Assembly (NCBI RefSeq): GCF_013414345.1
Contig: NZ_CP058670.1
Coordinates: forward strand, 1,240,001 to 1,304,000
DNA: 64,000 nt
Direction of reading: 5' to 3'
DNA from: Microcella indica
Lineage (GTDB): Bacteria > Actinomycetota > Actinomycetes > Actinomycetales > Microbacteriaceae
The notes under the pieces were generated by a model. It saw nothing but the letters and a program-made list of their open reading frames with translations. It was not told where the DNA came from and made no database searches. Below, piece by piece: positions 47,545-56,699 of this stretch (position 1 is its first letter; each line of letters begins with the position of its first letter). The position numbers and the translations under genes were made by a program.

Positions 47545-47913
47545 ATGACCGACAAGACCAAGCCCGAGATCGACTTCATCGAGGGCCCCGCGCCGCAGGA
47601 GCTCGTCATCACCGACCTCGTGGTGGGCGAGGGCGCCGAGGCAGCACCGGGTTCCACGGTCGACGTCCACTACGTGGGCGTCGAGTTCGAGACCGGCGAT
47701 GAGTTCGACGCGTCCTGGAACCGAGGCTCGTCCATCAACTTCCCTCTCGGCAGCCTCATCGCCGGCTGGCAGCAGGGCATTCCCGGCATGCGCGTCGGCG
47801 GTCGTCGACAGCTCGTCTGCCCGCCCCAGCTCGCCTACGGGCCGGCTGGCGGGGGCCATCGACTCTCCGGCAAGACTCTCGTCTTCGTCATCGATCTGCT
47901 CGGCGTCTCCTAG
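47545..47913 (+). CDS. FKBP-type peptidyl-prolyl cis-trans isomerase
   Basis: This 122-residue cytoplasmic protein is a single FKBP domain: [31 protein letters not shown]-like core (about 36-66), [29 protein letters not shown] (about 68-96) and [11 protein letters not shown] at the end. It has no signal peptide. It speeds proline isomerisation in protein folding. ATG at 47545 leaves only a 41-nt gap after rpe. Confidence 0.95.
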   Translation: MTDKTKPEIDFIEGPAPQELVITDLVVGEGAEAAPGSTVDVHYVGVEFETGDEFDASWNRGSSINFPLGSLIAGWQQGIPGMRVGGRRQLVCPPQLAYGPAGGGHRLSGKTLVFVIDLLGVS

Positions 47914-47937
47914 CGCACAGCGCTCTCGCACTCCCGG

Positions 47938-47943
47938 TAGCCT
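47938..47943 (+). promoter_or_regulatory. -10 box of hisE, leaderless or very short leader
   Basis: TAGCCT is followed by GGAGGGC (7 nt) and the GTG of hisE. This may start the his-trp operon. Confidence 0.5.
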
Positions 47944-47950
47944 GGAGGGC

Positions 47951-48214
47951 GTGAAGACTTTCGAGACGCTCTTCGTCGAGCTGAGCGAGAAGGCTGCCGC
48001 GCGACCGGCCGGCTCCGGCACCGTGGCGCAGCTCGACGCCGGCATCCACGCGATCGGCAAGAAGATCGTCGAGGAGGCCGCTGAGGTCTGGATGGCCGCC
48101 GAGTACGAATCGGACTCCGCCACGGCCGAAGAGGTCTCCCAACTGCTGTACCACCTTCAGGTCCTCATGATCGCCAAGGGGCTCACCCTCGACGACGTGT
48201 ATCGGCACCTGTGA
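47951..48214 (+). CDS. hisE: Phosphoribosyl-ATP pyrophosphatase
   Basis: The protein has 87 residues, normal for stand-alone actinobacterial His[27 protein letters not shown] is the N-terminal pattern; [18 protein letters not shown] carries the metal-binding acidic residues, and [18 protein letters not shown] completes the MazG-like helix set. It hydrolyses phosphoribosyl-ATP, the second step of histidine synthesis. The gene is separate from hisI. GTG start at 47951; the frame continues upstream over the FKBP gene but without conservation. Confidence 0.94.
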   Translation: MKTFETLFVELSEKAAARPAGSGTVAQLDAGIHAIGKKIVEEAAEVWMAAEYESDSATAEEVSQLLYHLQVLMIAKGLTLDDVYRHL

Positions 48215-48263
48215 TCCCGCGCCCGTCACTGCGGTGTCGGCGACCATGGAAGTGAACGATCAG

Positions 48264-49103
48264 ATGCTCAAGATCGCCGTGCCCAATAAGGGCTCGCTCG
48301 CCGAGACGGCTGGCGAGATGCTGCACGAGGCCGGGTACACCGGTCGGCGCGACCCGCGCGCGCTCACCGTCGCCGATCCCCGCAACGGCGTCGAGTTCTT
48401 CTACCTGCGCCCGCGTGACATTGCGACATACGTGGGCTCGGGTGCCCTCGACGTCGGCATCACCGGGCGCGACCTGCTGCTCGACTCGCGGTCGGCAGCG
48501 ACGGAGATCTCGAGTCTGGACTTCGGTCACTCGACTTTCCGCTTCGCGGCCGAGCCTGGAGTGGTGAGCGAGCTCGCCGACCTGCAGGGACGGCGCATCG
48601 CGACGAGCTACCCGGGGCTCGTGGAGGACTTCCTCCAGCGCCAGGGCGTCACGGCGCAGCTCGTGCGCCTCGACGGCGCGGTCGAGTCTGCTGTGCGCCT
48701 CGGCGTCGCCGATGCAGTCGCCGATGTCGTCTCGACGGGCTCCACGCTGCGCGCGCAGGGTCTCGAGATCGTCGGCCCGGTCATCCTCGAGTCGACGGCC
48801 GTGCTCATCAGCGCCCAGCCGGAACGCCCGGGCATCGCGACGCTGCAACGTCGCCTGCAGGGTGTGCTCGTCGCCCGCCAGTACGTGCTCATGGACTACG
48901 ACCTGCCGCGCAGCCTCCTCGAGCGGGCTCAGGCGGTCACCCCGGGCCTGGAGTCGCCGACCGTGAGCGCTCTCGCCGACCCCGACTGGGTCGCGGTGCG
49001 CGCGATGGTGCCCCGCAACGACACCAATCACGTCATGGACGAGCTCTACGAGCTCGGCGCCCGCGCCATCCTCGTGAGCCCCATCCACGCCGCCCGCATC
49101 TGA
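48264..49103 (+). CDS. hisG: ATP phosphoribosyltransferase, long form
   Basis: The protein has about 279 residues, the long HisG that carries its own C-terminal ACT-like regulatory domain for histidine feedback and needs no HisZ. It starts [19 protein letters not shown], then [28 protein letters not shown] (about 46-73) and [12 protein letters not shown]. The PRPP site is in [16 protein letters not shown] at 48264 matches homologues starting M-L-(R/K)-I-A-V-P; ATG at 48246 and GTG at 48234 are in-frame alternatives. It shares one base with the hisF start (TGATG). Confidence 0.95.
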   Translation: MLKIAVPNKGSLAETAGEMLHEAGYTGRRDPRALTVADPRNGVEFFYLRPRDIATYVGSGALDVGITGRDLLLDSRSAATEISSLDFGHSTFRFAAEPGVVSELADLQGRRIATSYPGLVEDFLQRQGVTAQLVRLDGAVESAVRLGVADAVADVVSTGSTLRAQGLEIVGPVILESTAVLISAQPERPGIATLQRRLQGVLVARQYVLMDYDLPRSLLERAQAVTPGLESPTVSALADPDWVAVRAMVPRNDTNHVMDELYELGARAILVSPIHAARI

Positions 49104-49864
49104 TGAGTCTCGCCGTCCGCGTCATCCCGTGCCTCGACGTCGCCGCGGGGCGCGTCGTCAAGGGCGTGCGCTTTCAGGGCTTGCGCGACGCGGGCGATCC
49201 GATCGAGCTCTCGCGCAGATACTTCGAGCAGGGAGCCGACGAGATCACCTTCCTCGACGTGAAGGCGACCGTCGACAACCGCGACACGATGTACGAGGTC
49301 GTGCGCGAGACCGCCGAGCAGGTCTTCATCCCCCTCACCGTCGGGGGAGGGGTCAGGACCGTCGACGATGTCGCGCGACTTCTCGCCCACGGCGCCGACA
49401 AGATCGGTGTGAACAGCGCGGCGATCGCCCGCCCGCAGCTCATCGACGAGATCGCGCAGCGCTTCGGCGCGCAGGTCTGCGTCGTATCGCTCGATGTGAC
49501 GCGAGATACCGGGCAGCCGAGCGGCTTCGTCGTCACGACGCACGGCGGGCGGGAGCGTGCGGGCCTGGACGCCCTCGCCTGGGCCCGCGAGGCGATCGAA
49601 CGCGGGGCAGGGGAGCTCCTCGTCAACTCGATCGACGCGGACGGGACCAAGCAAGGCTTCGACCTCGAGCTCACGAGCGCGATCGCGGCGCTCTCCACGG
49701 TGCCCGTCATCGCCTCCGGCGGCGCCGGCGCACTCGAGCATTTCGCGCCGCCGCTGATCGCCGGTGCCGACGCCGTTCTCGCCGCGAGCGTCTTCCACAG
49801 CGGAGAGCTCACCGTGGGCGAGGTCAAGGGCGCGCTGCGCGAGGAAGGGATGATGGTGCGATGA
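49103..49864 (+). CDS. hisF: Imidazole glycerol phosphate synthase subunit HisF
   Basis: The protein has 253 residues. The catalytic aspartates are in [18 protein letters not shown] (about 7-24) and [10 protein letters not shown] (near 132). The TIM-barrel phosphate sites [10 protein letters not shown] and [11 protein letters not shown] are present. It is the cyclase half of the HisFH enzyme; hisH is not in the window. ATG overlaps hisG, and hisI overlaps its end by 4 nt. Confidence 0.97.
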   Translation: MSLAVRVIPCLDVAAGRVVKGVRFQGLRDAGDPIELSRRYFEQGADEITFLDVKATVDNRDTMYEVVRETAEQVFIPLTVGGGVRTVDDVARLLAHGADKIGVNSAAIARPQLIDEIAQRFGAQVCVVSLDVTRDTGQPSGFVVTTHGGRERAGLDALAWAREAIERGAGELLVNSIDADGTKQGFDLELTSAIAALSTVPVIASGGAGALEHFAPPLIAGADAVLAASVFHSGELTVGEVKGALREEGMMVR

Positions 49865-50244
49865 GCGAGAGCATGCAGGGCGCTGAGCCCGTACTGGCAC
49901 GCATCCGCTTCGATGCCGCCGGGCTCATCCCCGCCATCATCCAGGAGGACGACGGCGGAGACGTGCTCATGCTCGGGTGGATGGACGCCGAAGCCGTGCG
50001 ACGCACCCTCACCGAGGGGCGAGTCACCTTCTGGAGTCGCTCCCGGCAGGAGTACTGGCGCAAAGGCGACACGAGCGGGCACGCCCAGTATGTACGATCG
50101 GCCGCCCTCGACTGCGACGGCGACACCCTTCTCGTGCGCGTGCACCAGGTAGGTGCCGCGTGCCACACGGGCGCCCACGCGTGCTTCGACGTCGACCCCC
50201 TCCAGCCCGTGGTCCTCGTCCAGAGCCCGGAGGGGTCGTCGTGA
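49861..50244 (+). CDS. hisI: Phosphoribosyl-AMP cyclohydrolase
   Basis: The protein has 127 residues. [39 protein letters not shown]-like sequence fills residues about 36-75. The metal-binding Cys are in LDCDGDTLL (near 85) and [11 protein letters not shown] (near 101-112). It opens the purine ring of phosphoribosyl-AMP. The trpE start codon overlaps its stop, joining the his and trp genes. Confidence 0.96.
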   Translation: MSESMQGAEPVLARIRFDAAGLIPAIIQEDDGGDVLMLGWMDAEAVRRTLTEGRVTFWSRSRQEYWRKGDTSGHAQYVRSAALDCDGDTLLVRVHQVGAACHTGAHACFDVDPLQPVVLVQSPEGSS

Positions 50245-51782
50245 GCGCGCCCGGGGACACGACGCGGGAGGCCTTCGCGCGCCAGTGCGCGCAGGCGCGC
50301 GTCGTACCGGTCATCCGCACCCTCTTCGCGGACGCCCTCACCCCGGTGGGGCTCTACCGCGCACTCGGCGAGGGACGCTCGGGCAGCTTCCTGCTCGAGT
50401 CGGCTGAGCAGGGGGGCATCTGGTCGCGCTACTCGTTCGTCGGAGTCCGGTCCTTCGGGGTGCTCACCGAGCACGACGGCGCGACCGCGTGGCTCGCCGA
50501 CGGGCTGGAGGAGGAGCGCGCGTTCGGAGGCTCCGCACCGGCGCGCTCTCTCGACGCCCTCGAGACGCTCTACTCGCGGTGGCGGTCCCCGCACGACCCC
50601 GCGCATCCTCCGCTCACGGGAGGGCTCGTCGGCTTCATCGGCTGGGACACCGTGCGGCAGGTGGAGAACCTGCCTGATGCGCCGCCGAGAGACTTCCCGT
50701 GCCCCGAGCTCGCCCTCGCCTTCGTCTCCGAGCTGCTTGTGATGGACCACCGTCGCGGCACGGTCTCGCTCATCGTGAGCGCCCTCAACGATGGAGAGGC
50801 CACGCAGGATGAGCTGTGGCAGGACGCTCACGTGCGCCTCGATCGTCTCGAGCGCGCGATGACCATGACGGCCTCGCCGGACGTTGCCCGCATCGATCTC
50901 GAGGTCGCGCCCGCGCCGCATCACCGATCGACGCCGGCCGAGTTCCTCGCCGCCGTCGACCGCTCGAAGGAGTTCATCCGCGATGGGGATGTGTTCCAGG
51001 TCGTCATCGGCCAGCGGTTCGACCACGAGCTCACCGCGAGCGCTCTCGACGTCTACCGCGTGCTGCGTGCCCTCAACCCCTCGCCGTACATGTACACGCT
51101 GACCCTCGAGACGGTGGAGGGCAACCCCTACGCGATCGTCGGCTCGTCGCCCGAGGCGCTCGTCAAGGTGACCGGCGAGCGCGTCTACATGCACCCGATC
51201 GCCGGGTCACGACCGCGGGGCGACACGCCCGAGCGGGACGGCGAGCTCGCGGACGAGCTGCTCGCCGATCGCAAGGAGCAGGCCGAGCACCTCATGCTCG
51301 TCGACCTCGCACGCAACGATCTGTCGAAGGTCTGTCAGGCCGGCACCGTCGAGGTGACCGAATTCATGCAGGTCGAGCGCTTCAGCCACATCATGCACCT
51401 CGTCTCGAGCGTCGAGGGCTCCCTACGCAGCGATTCCTCTCCGATCGATGTCTTTCGCGCAACCTTCCCCGCGGGGACTCTGAGCGGCGCCCCGAAGCCC
51501 CGGGCCCTCGAGATCATCGACGAGCTGGAGCCGGCGCGGCGCGGTGTGTACGGCGGCGTGGTCGGCTACATCGCCTTCTCGGGCGACACCGATCTGGCGA
51601 TCGCCATCCGCACGGCCTTCCTGGCCGATGGTGTCGCGCGCGTCCAGGCCGGTGCAGGGCTCGTCGCCGACTCGCAGCCCCACGCGGAGCTGCAGGAGAC
51701 GGTCGCGAAGGCGGCCGCGCCTCTGCGGGCGGTCGCGATCGCGAACGCGCTGCGTGCTGTCGAGGGCGACGCGAGGGCCTGA
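50241..51782 (+). CDS. trpE: Anthranilate synthase component I
   Basis: The protein has 513 residues. The tryptophan feedback site LLES (about 52-55, within [12 protein letters not shown]) is intact. The chorismate-binding domain has [37 protein letters not shown] and the [22 protein letters not shown] stretch. It makes anthranilate from chorismate with TrpG, whose gene is not here. GTG at 50241 overlaps hisI. The next gene begins 2 nt after its stop. Confidence 0.97.
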   Translation: MSAPGDTTREAFARQCAQARVVPVIRTLFADALTPVGLYRALGEGRSGSFLLESAEQGGIWSRYSFVGVRSFGVLTEHDGATAWLADGLEEERAFGGSAPARSLDALETLYSRWRSPHDPAHPPLTGGLVGFIGWDTVRQVENLPDAPPRDFPCPELALAFVSELLVMDHRRGTVSLIVSALNDGEATQDELWQDAHVRLDRLERAMTMTASPDVARIDLEVAPAPHHRSTPAEFLAAVDRSKEFIRDGDVFQVVIGQRFDHELTASALDVYRVLRALNPSPYMYTLTLETVEGNPYAIVGSSPEALVKVTGERVYMHPIAGSRPRGDTPERDGELADELLADRKEQAEHLMLVDLARNDLSKVCQAGTVEVTEFMQVERFSHIMHLVSSVEGSLRSDSSPIDVFRATFPAGTLSGAPKPRALEIIDELEPARRGVYGGVVGYIAFSGDTDLAIAIRTAFLADGVARVQAGAGLVADSQPHAELQETVAKAAAPLRAVAIANALRAVEGDARA

Positions 51783-51784
51783 TC

Positions 51785-52453
51785 ATGACCACGGATGCCC
51801 GGCGCGGCTCGCGCCTACGCCTCGTCTCCCTGCTCGCGCCCCCGGTGATCGCGGTGGCACTGTTCATCGTGTGGGCGCAGCCGTGGATCGTGCTCACCCT
51901 CGACGACGGCGTGCGCATCGCCGCGGGGGGAGACCGCGCAGCGGCTGTGCTGCCCGCCATCGCAGTCGCATCCCTCGCCCTCACCTCCGCGCTCGCGCTC
52001 GCCAGTGCGCGCATCCGCCCCGTCCTGGGCGCGTTGCTCGCGCTCCTGGGTGCTCTCGTCGTCGCCGTGAGCCTCCGTGCCGCCGGTGACCCCGTCGCGG
52101 CCGCCGCCTCGAGCGTGACCCAGCTCACGGGTGTGGAGGGGGAGCGATCAGTGCGTGCGCTCGTCGACACCGCGGCGCTGACCGCAGGGCCCGTGAGCGC
52201 CATCGTGCTCGGGGCAGTCCTCGGCGTCGCCGGTCTCGCCATCGCGGTCACGTCGCGCCGATGGCCGCGTCGGGTGGAGCGGTTCGACCGGCCCGAGGGT
52301 CCGTCTCCCGAGGGTTCAGCCGCCGACGGGACGGCCACCTACAGTGCACCGTCGGCGCCGTCAGACGCCGGCGACGCGAGCGACCGGCAGAGGGATCAGA
52401 GCATCGGCGACTGGGACGCGCTGAGCGACGGCCGCGACCCGACGACACGGTAG
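51785..52453 (+). CDS. Trp biosynthesis-associated membrane protein
   Basis: The protein has 222 residues with four predicted membrane segments: about 15-33, 56-75, 81-98 and 135-160. FIVWAQPWIVLTL is the conserved start of this family, which is found next to trpE/trpC only in actinobacteria. The C-terminal 50 residues are polar, Asp/Ser/Pro-rich and probably disordered. The function is not established. It sits between trpE and trpC as in Mycobacterium (Rv1610 position). Confidence 0.88.
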   Translation: MTTDARRGSRLRLVSLLAPPVIAVALFIVWAQPWIVLTLDDGVRIAAGGDRAAAVLPAIAVASLALTSALALASARIRPVLGALLALLGALVVAVSLRAAGDPVAAAASSVTQLTGVEGERSVRALVDTAALTAGPVSAIVLGAVLGVAGLAIAVTSRRWPRRVERFDRPEGPSPEGSAADGTATYSAPSAPSDAGDASDRQRDQSIGDWDALSDGRDPTTR

Positions 52454-52456
52454 ACT
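52451..52456 (+). promoter_or_regulatory. -10 box before the HGxxPAAW gene and trpCBA
   Basis: TAGACT overlaps the stop of the membrane-protein gene and gives a leader of about 28 nt. It suggests an internal promoter for the second half of the trp genes. Confidence 0.5.
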
Positions 52457-52490
52457 GACGGGGTACCTGCACTCGACGCGATGGAGAGAC

Positions 52491-52721
52491 ATGAACGCCC
52501 AGTCTGAGCCCGGCCACGGCCACTCGCCCGCCGCCTGGACGGCCGTCACGATCATGCTCGTCGGCTTCACGATCGGCACGATCGCGTTCTTCTTCTCCGT
52601 GGCCTGGGTCGTCTGGGCGAGCGCCGGCGTCGTCCTGCTCGGCTGGATCATCGGTGGCGTCATGGCGAAGGCGGGCTACGGGGTGCAGGGTCCGCGCTAC
52701 ATGCCGAAGGCGCACTCCTAA
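52491..52721 (+). CDS. Small HGxxPAAW-type membrane protein
   Basis: This 76-residue protein has the motif HGHSPAAW (about 9-16) followed by two membrane segments (about 17-34 and 38-58) and a short tail. Proteins with this motif are found beside trpC in related actinobacteria; no function is known. ATG at 52491 lacks a strong ribosome binding site. trpC begins on the base after its stop. Confidence 0.88.
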   Translation: MNAQSEPGHGHSPAAWTAVTIMLVGFTIGTIAFFFSVAWVVWASAGVVLLGWIIGGVMAKAGYGVQGPRYMPKAHS

Positions 52722-53498
52722 GTGCTCGATGGTCTTGTCGCCGGTGCGCGTGACGACGCGGCTCGGCGGAGACAGTCGCGTTCGCTGAGTGACGTGGAGG
52801 CGGCGGCGGTCGCCGCGCCTCCCGCCCTCGATGCGCGCGCGGCGCTGCAGCGCGGTGCGAACATCAAGGTCATCGCCGAGGTCAAGCGCGCGAGCCCCTC
52901 GCGCGGCGCGCTCGCGGAGATCCCCGACCCCGCCGACCTCGCGCGCTCCTACGCAGCGGGCGGTGCCGCCGCGGTGAGCGTGCTCACGGAGGAGCGCCGC
53001 TTCGGCGGCAGCCTCGACGATCTCTCTGCGGTGCGAGCGGCGGTCGACATCCCGGTGCTGCGCAAGGACTTCATCGCCGAGCCGTATCAAGTGCTCGAGG
53101 CCCGCGCCGCCGGGGCCGATCTCGTGCTGCTCATCGTCGCCGCGCTCGACGACGCGACGCTCGCTCAGCTGCACGCTCTCGTGCTCGAGTTCGGGATGAC
53201 GCCGCTCGTGGAGACGCACGACGAGGAGGAGGTGCGGCGTGCGGTCGCGCTCGGAGCCTCCATCATCGGCGTCAACGCGCGCGACCTCAGCACCTTCGAG
53301 CTCGATCGCGATCTGTTCGGGCGGCTGGCGCCGAGCATCCCCGACGGAACGGTGCGCATCGCGGAGTCGGCCGTCAGCGGTGTCGCAGACGTCGAGCACT
53401 ACCGTCGTGCGGGGGCCGATGTGGTCCTCGTGGGCGAAGCCCTGGTCACCGGTGGCGATCCCGTCGCCACACTCCACGAATTCTTGGCGGTCAGATGA
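52722..53498 (+). CDS. trpC: Indole-3-glycerol-phosphate synthase
   Basis: The protein has 258 residues. [20 protein letters not shown] (about 48-67, catalytic Lys and Glu), VPVLRKDF-like [24 protein letters not shown] and [13 protein letters not shown] are conserved, with IAESAVSG near the end. It closes the indole ring. It is not fused to TrpF; in many actinobacteria HisA covers that step. GTG start directly after the TAA of the preceding gene. Confidence 0.96.
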   Translation: MLDGLVAGARDDAARRRQSRSLSDVEAAAVAAPPALDARAALQRGANIKVIAEVKRASPSRGALAEIPDPADLARSYAAGGAAAVSVLTEERRFGGSLDDLSAVRAAVDIPVLRKDFIAEPYQVLEARAAGADLVLLIVAALDDATLAQLHALVLEFGMTPLVETHDEEEVRRAVALGASIIGVNARDLSTFELDRDLFGRLAPSIPDGTVRIAESAVSGVADVEHYRRAGADVVLVGEALVTGGDPVATLHEFLAVR

Positions 53499-54712
53499 GT
53501 CTGCGCGAACAGGTCGGCCCGTACTTCGGCTCGTTCGGAGGGCGCTTCGTACCCGAATCCCTCATCGCTGCGCTCGACGAGCTCGATGAGGCCTACCAGG
53601 CCGCTCGCGTTGATCCCGCGTTCGCCGCCGAGCTCGCCGAGCTGCACCGCAGCTACACGGGCCGCCCCTCGATCATCACCGAGGCACGACGGTTCGCCGA
53701 GCACGCCGGCGGAGCGCGCATCCTGCTCAAGCGCGAAGACCTCAACCACACGGGCAGCCACAAGATCAACAATGTGCTCGGCCAGGCGCTCCTCGCGAAG
53801 CGGCTCGGCAAGTCGCGCATCATCGCCGAGACGGGCGCGGGCCAGCACGGTGTGGCGAGCGCGACCGCTGCCGCACTGTTCGGTCTCGAATGCGTCGTCT
53901 ACATGGGTGAGGTCGACACGGAGCGCCAAGCGCTCAATGTCGCGCGCATGAACCTGCTCGGGGCCACCGTCGTCCCGGTCACGGTGGGCTCCCGCACACT
54001 CAAGGACGCCATCAACGAGGCCCTGCGCGACTGGGTCGCGAACGTCGAGACGACGCACTACCTGCTCGGGACGGTCGCGGGGCCCCACCCGTTCCCGACC
54101 ATGGTGCGCGACTTCCACGCCGTGATCGGCACGGAGGCGCGCGAGCAGGTGCTCGAGCTCACCGGACGCCTGCCCGACGCCGTCGTGGCCTGCGTGGGCG
54201 GCGGCAGCAACGCGATGGGCATCTTCCACGCCTTCCTCGACGACGCGGAGGTCCGGCTCGTCGGCAGCGAGGCCGCCGGTGACGGCGTCGACACGCTGCG
54301 CCACGCCGCGACGATCACCCGCGGCCGCCCGGGCGTCCTGCACGGCGCGCGCAGCCTCATGCTGCAGGACGAGGACGGCCAGACCATGGAATCGCACTCG
54401 ATCTCGGCGGGTCTCGACTATCCCGGCGTCGGCCCCGAGCACGCCTGGCTCGCCGAGATCGGGCGAGCCGAGTACCACGGTGTCACCGACGCCGAAGTCA
54501 TGGATGCTCTGCGCCTGCTCAGCCGCACGGAGGGCATCATCCCCGCCATCGAGACGGCCCACGCCCTGCACGGCGCCCTCCTGCTGGGCCGCGAGCTCGG
54601 GCCAGACGGTACTGTGCTCGTCTCCCTCAGCGGCCGCGGCGACAAGGACATGGAGACCGCTGCGCGCTACTTCGGGCTTCTCGACGCGGCCGAGGCGGGG
54701 GAGGACTCGTGA
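53495..54712 (+). CDS. trpB: Tryptophan synthase beta chain
   Basis: The protein has 405 residues. The PLP lysine is in [21 protein letters not shown] (near 83-103), [10 protein letters not shown] lies near 110, and the phosphate-binding [10 protein letters not shown] near 232. [10 protein letters not shown] at the start is typical of the main TrpB branch. It condenses indole with serine. Overlaps trpC and trpA by 4 nt each. Confidence 0.98.
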   Translation: MSLREQVGPYFGSFGGRFVPESLIAALDELDEAYQAARVDPAFAAELAELHRSYTGRPSIITEARRFAEHAGGARILLKREDLNHTGSHKINNVLGQALLAKRLGKSRIIAETGAGQHGVASATAAALFGLECVVYMGEVDTERQALNVARMNLLGATVVPVTVGSRTLKDAINEALRDWVANVETTHYLLGTVAGPHPFPTMVRDFHAVIGTEAREQVLELTGRLPDAVVACVGGGSNAMGIFHAFLDDAEVRLVGSEAAGDGVDTLRHAATITRGRPGVLHGARSLMLQDEDGQTMESHSISAGLDYPGVGPEHAWLAEIGRAEYHGVTDAEVMDALRLLSRTEGIIPAIETAHALHGALLLGRELGPDGTVLVSLSGRGDKDMETAARYFGLLDAAEAGEDS

Positions 54713-55494
54713 CCACGAGCAGCGTCGAGACCACGATCGCCACTCGGGTCGACGCCGGTTCGGGGGCTCTCATCGGCTACCTGCCGGTCGGGTTCCCCGA
54801 TCTCGACACGAGCGTCGAGGCAGCCGTGGCTCTCGTCGAGAACGGCGTCGACATCATCGAGCTCGGTCTCCCGTACAGCGACCCCGTCATGGACGGCCTG
54901 GCCATCCAGGCGGCGACGCAGGCCGCGCTCGAGCGCGGCTTCCGGCTGCGGGACGGCTTCACGGCGCTCGAGCGCATCCGCTCCCGGGTGGACGCTCCCG
55001 TCCTCGTGATGACCTACTGGAACCCGGTCGTGCAGTACGGCGTCGAGCGCTTCGCGAGTGCCTTGCGCGACGCGGGCGGTGCGGGGCTCATCACCCCCGA
55101 CCTCATCCCCGATGAGGCCGCCGAGTGGCTCTCGGTCTCCGACGGGCTCGGTCTGGACCGGGTGTTCCTCGCCGCGCCCTCGTCGAGCACGGCCAGGCTG
55201 CAGAGGGCAGTGGAGGTGAGCCGCGGCTTCGTCTACGCAGTCTCCACGATGGGCATCACGGGAGCGCGCGCCGACGTCGACGCTGCGGCACGCGGCGTCG
55301 TGACCCGCCTGCGCGACGCGGGCTCGACCTCCGCGTGCGTCGGGCTCGGCATCTCCACGGCCGATCAGGTACGCGATGTCCTCGAGTACGCGGATGGAGC
55401 GATCGTGGGCTCCCGACTCGTCACCGCGCTCGCGGAGGGCGGCGTGAGCGCCGTCGCGAGCGCGGCAGCCGAACTCGCCGCGGGCACCGACTGA
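54709..55494 (+). CDS. trpA: Tryptophan synthase alpha chain
   Basis: The protein has 261 residues. The catalytic Glu and Asp are in [16 protein letters not shown] (about 48-63). [26 protein letters not shown] and the phosphate site [11 protein letters not shown] are intact. It cleaves indole-glycerol phosphate and passes indole to TrpB. GTG at 54709 overlaps trpB. A 67-nt gap with a -10 box precedes lgt. Confidence 0.97.
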   Translation: MTTSSVETTIATRVDAGSGALIGYLPVGFPDLDTSVEAAVALVENGVDIIELGLPYSDPVMDGLAIQAATQAALERGFRLRDGFTALERIRSRVDAPVLVMTYWNPVVQYGVERFASALRDAGGAGLITPDLIPDEAAEWLSVSDGLGLDRVFLAAPSSSTARLQRAVEVSRGFVYAVSTMGITGARADVDAAARGVVTRLRDAGSTSACVGLGISTADQVRDVLEYADGAIVGSRLVTALAEGGVSAVASAAAELAAGTD

Positions 55495-55520
55495 CCCCCA
55501 GAGCCGCACCCGACGCCGCT

Positions 55521-55526
55521 AGGCTG
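55521..55526 (+). promoter_or_regulatory. -10 box of lgt
   Basis: TAGGCT lies between trpA and lgt, with AGAAAGG (55544-55550) as ribosome binding site downstream. Confidence 0.45.
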
Positions 55527-55561
55527 ATCGAGCCCTCCGGCCAGAAAGGTACCTCGTCACC

Positions 55562-56578
55562 GTGACCCACCCCATGAGCATCCCGAGCCCCGATCCCGAG
55601 TGGCAGGTCTTCAACCTCGGGCAATGGCTGCGCGACCTGGGTCTGAGCTGGTTCAGCTTCGACCTGAACATCTACGCATACGCGCTGTGCATCCTCGCAG
55701 GCATCATCGCAGCCGTGCTGCTCACGCACTACCGCCTCACGCGCCGTGGTGCTGAGCCCTGGATCGTGCTCGATATCGCGCTCTTCGCCGTTCCCTTCGG
55801 CATCATCGGCGGTCGTGTGTACCACGTGCTGACGCATCCGAACGACTACTTCTTCGAGGGAGCAGACCTCTTCGCCACGCTGCGCATCTGGGAGGGCGGC
55901 ATGGCGATCTTCGGCGCGCTTCTCGGCGGCGCGATCGGCGCATGGATCGGCTGCCGCGTGACGGGTGTGCGGTTCACGGCCTTCGCCGACGCCCTCGCAC
56001 CGGGCCTCCTTCTCGCGCAGGCCTTCGGACGACTGGGCAACTGGTTCAACCAGGAGCTCTTCGGTCTGCCGACCAACGCGCCCTGGGGTCTCGAGATCGA
56101 CCGACCGAATGCGGCGATCCCCGTCGGCCTCCCCGACGACACCCTCTTCCACCCCACGTTCCTCTACGAGATCATCTGGAATCTCGCCGGCGTGGCCGTG
56201 CTCCTCCTGCTCGATGCTCGCCTGCGCGTCCAGTGGGGCAAGCTGCTCGGCGCCTACCTCATCTGGTACGGGGTCGGCCGCAGCGTCTTCGAGACGATCC
56301 GCCTCGACCCCAGCGAGCTCTTCCTGGGCGTGCGCGTCAACGTGTGGGCGGCCTGGGGCGCGGTACTTCTGGGTCTCATCATCGTGCTCGTGCAGAGGCG
56401 TCGTCACACGGGCGACGAGCCCTCGGTCTACCAGCCCGGCCGGGAGTGGGATCCGACCGCTGGGGTAGACTCTGACGACGTGTACTCCGACTCGGACGAC
56501 GACGGCAACGACGCTGCGGAGTCCGGCGCACGCGCTGGGTCTTCCTCCGCCACAAGCGGGGCCGGCGCCACACCATAG
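55562..56578 (+). CDS. lgt: Prolipoprotein diacylglyceryl transferase
   Basis: This 338-residue enzyme has about seven membrane segments. The [14 protein letters not shown] region and the signature [14 protein letters not shown] (about 157-170) are clear, as is [14 protein letters not shown]. It attaches diacylglycerol to lipoprotein cysteines, including the two binding proteins of this window. The C-terminal 60 residues are Asp/Ser-rich and disordered-looking. GTG at 55562 fits the ribosome binding site; ATG at 55574 is an alternative. trpA-lgt adjacency is conserved. Confidence 0.95.
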   Translation: MTHPMSIPSPDPEWQVFNLGQWLRDLGLSWFSFDLNIYAYALCILAGIIAAVLLTHYRLTRRGAEPWIVLDIALFAVPFGIIGGRVYHVLTHPNDYFFEGADLFATLRIWEGGMAIFGALLGGAIGAWIGCRVTGVRFTAFADALAPGLLLAQAFGRLGNWFNQELFGLPTNAPWGLEIDRPNAAIPVGLPDDTLFHPTFLYEIIWNLAGVAVLLLLDARLRVQWGKLLGAYLIWYGVGRSVFETIRLDPSELFLGVRVNVWAAWGAVLLGLIIVLVQRRRHTGDEPSVYQPGREWDPTAGVDSDDVYSDSDDDGNDAAESGARAGSSSATSGAGATP

Positions 56579-56699
56579 CGCCGCGGTCGCCACCCTCGAC
56601 CACTCGACGGGGTCGACGAATCCCTGCCGCGCGACCAGTTCATCATCGGGCCAGCGACGTCCCGTACGCCTCCAGTCTCACCGTGAGGACGGTTCTTCC

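Noticed and set aside
50150-50240. Tryptophan leader peptide and attenuator before trpE
   Set aside because: trpE overlaps hisI, so there is no leader, and no run of Trp codons is seen.
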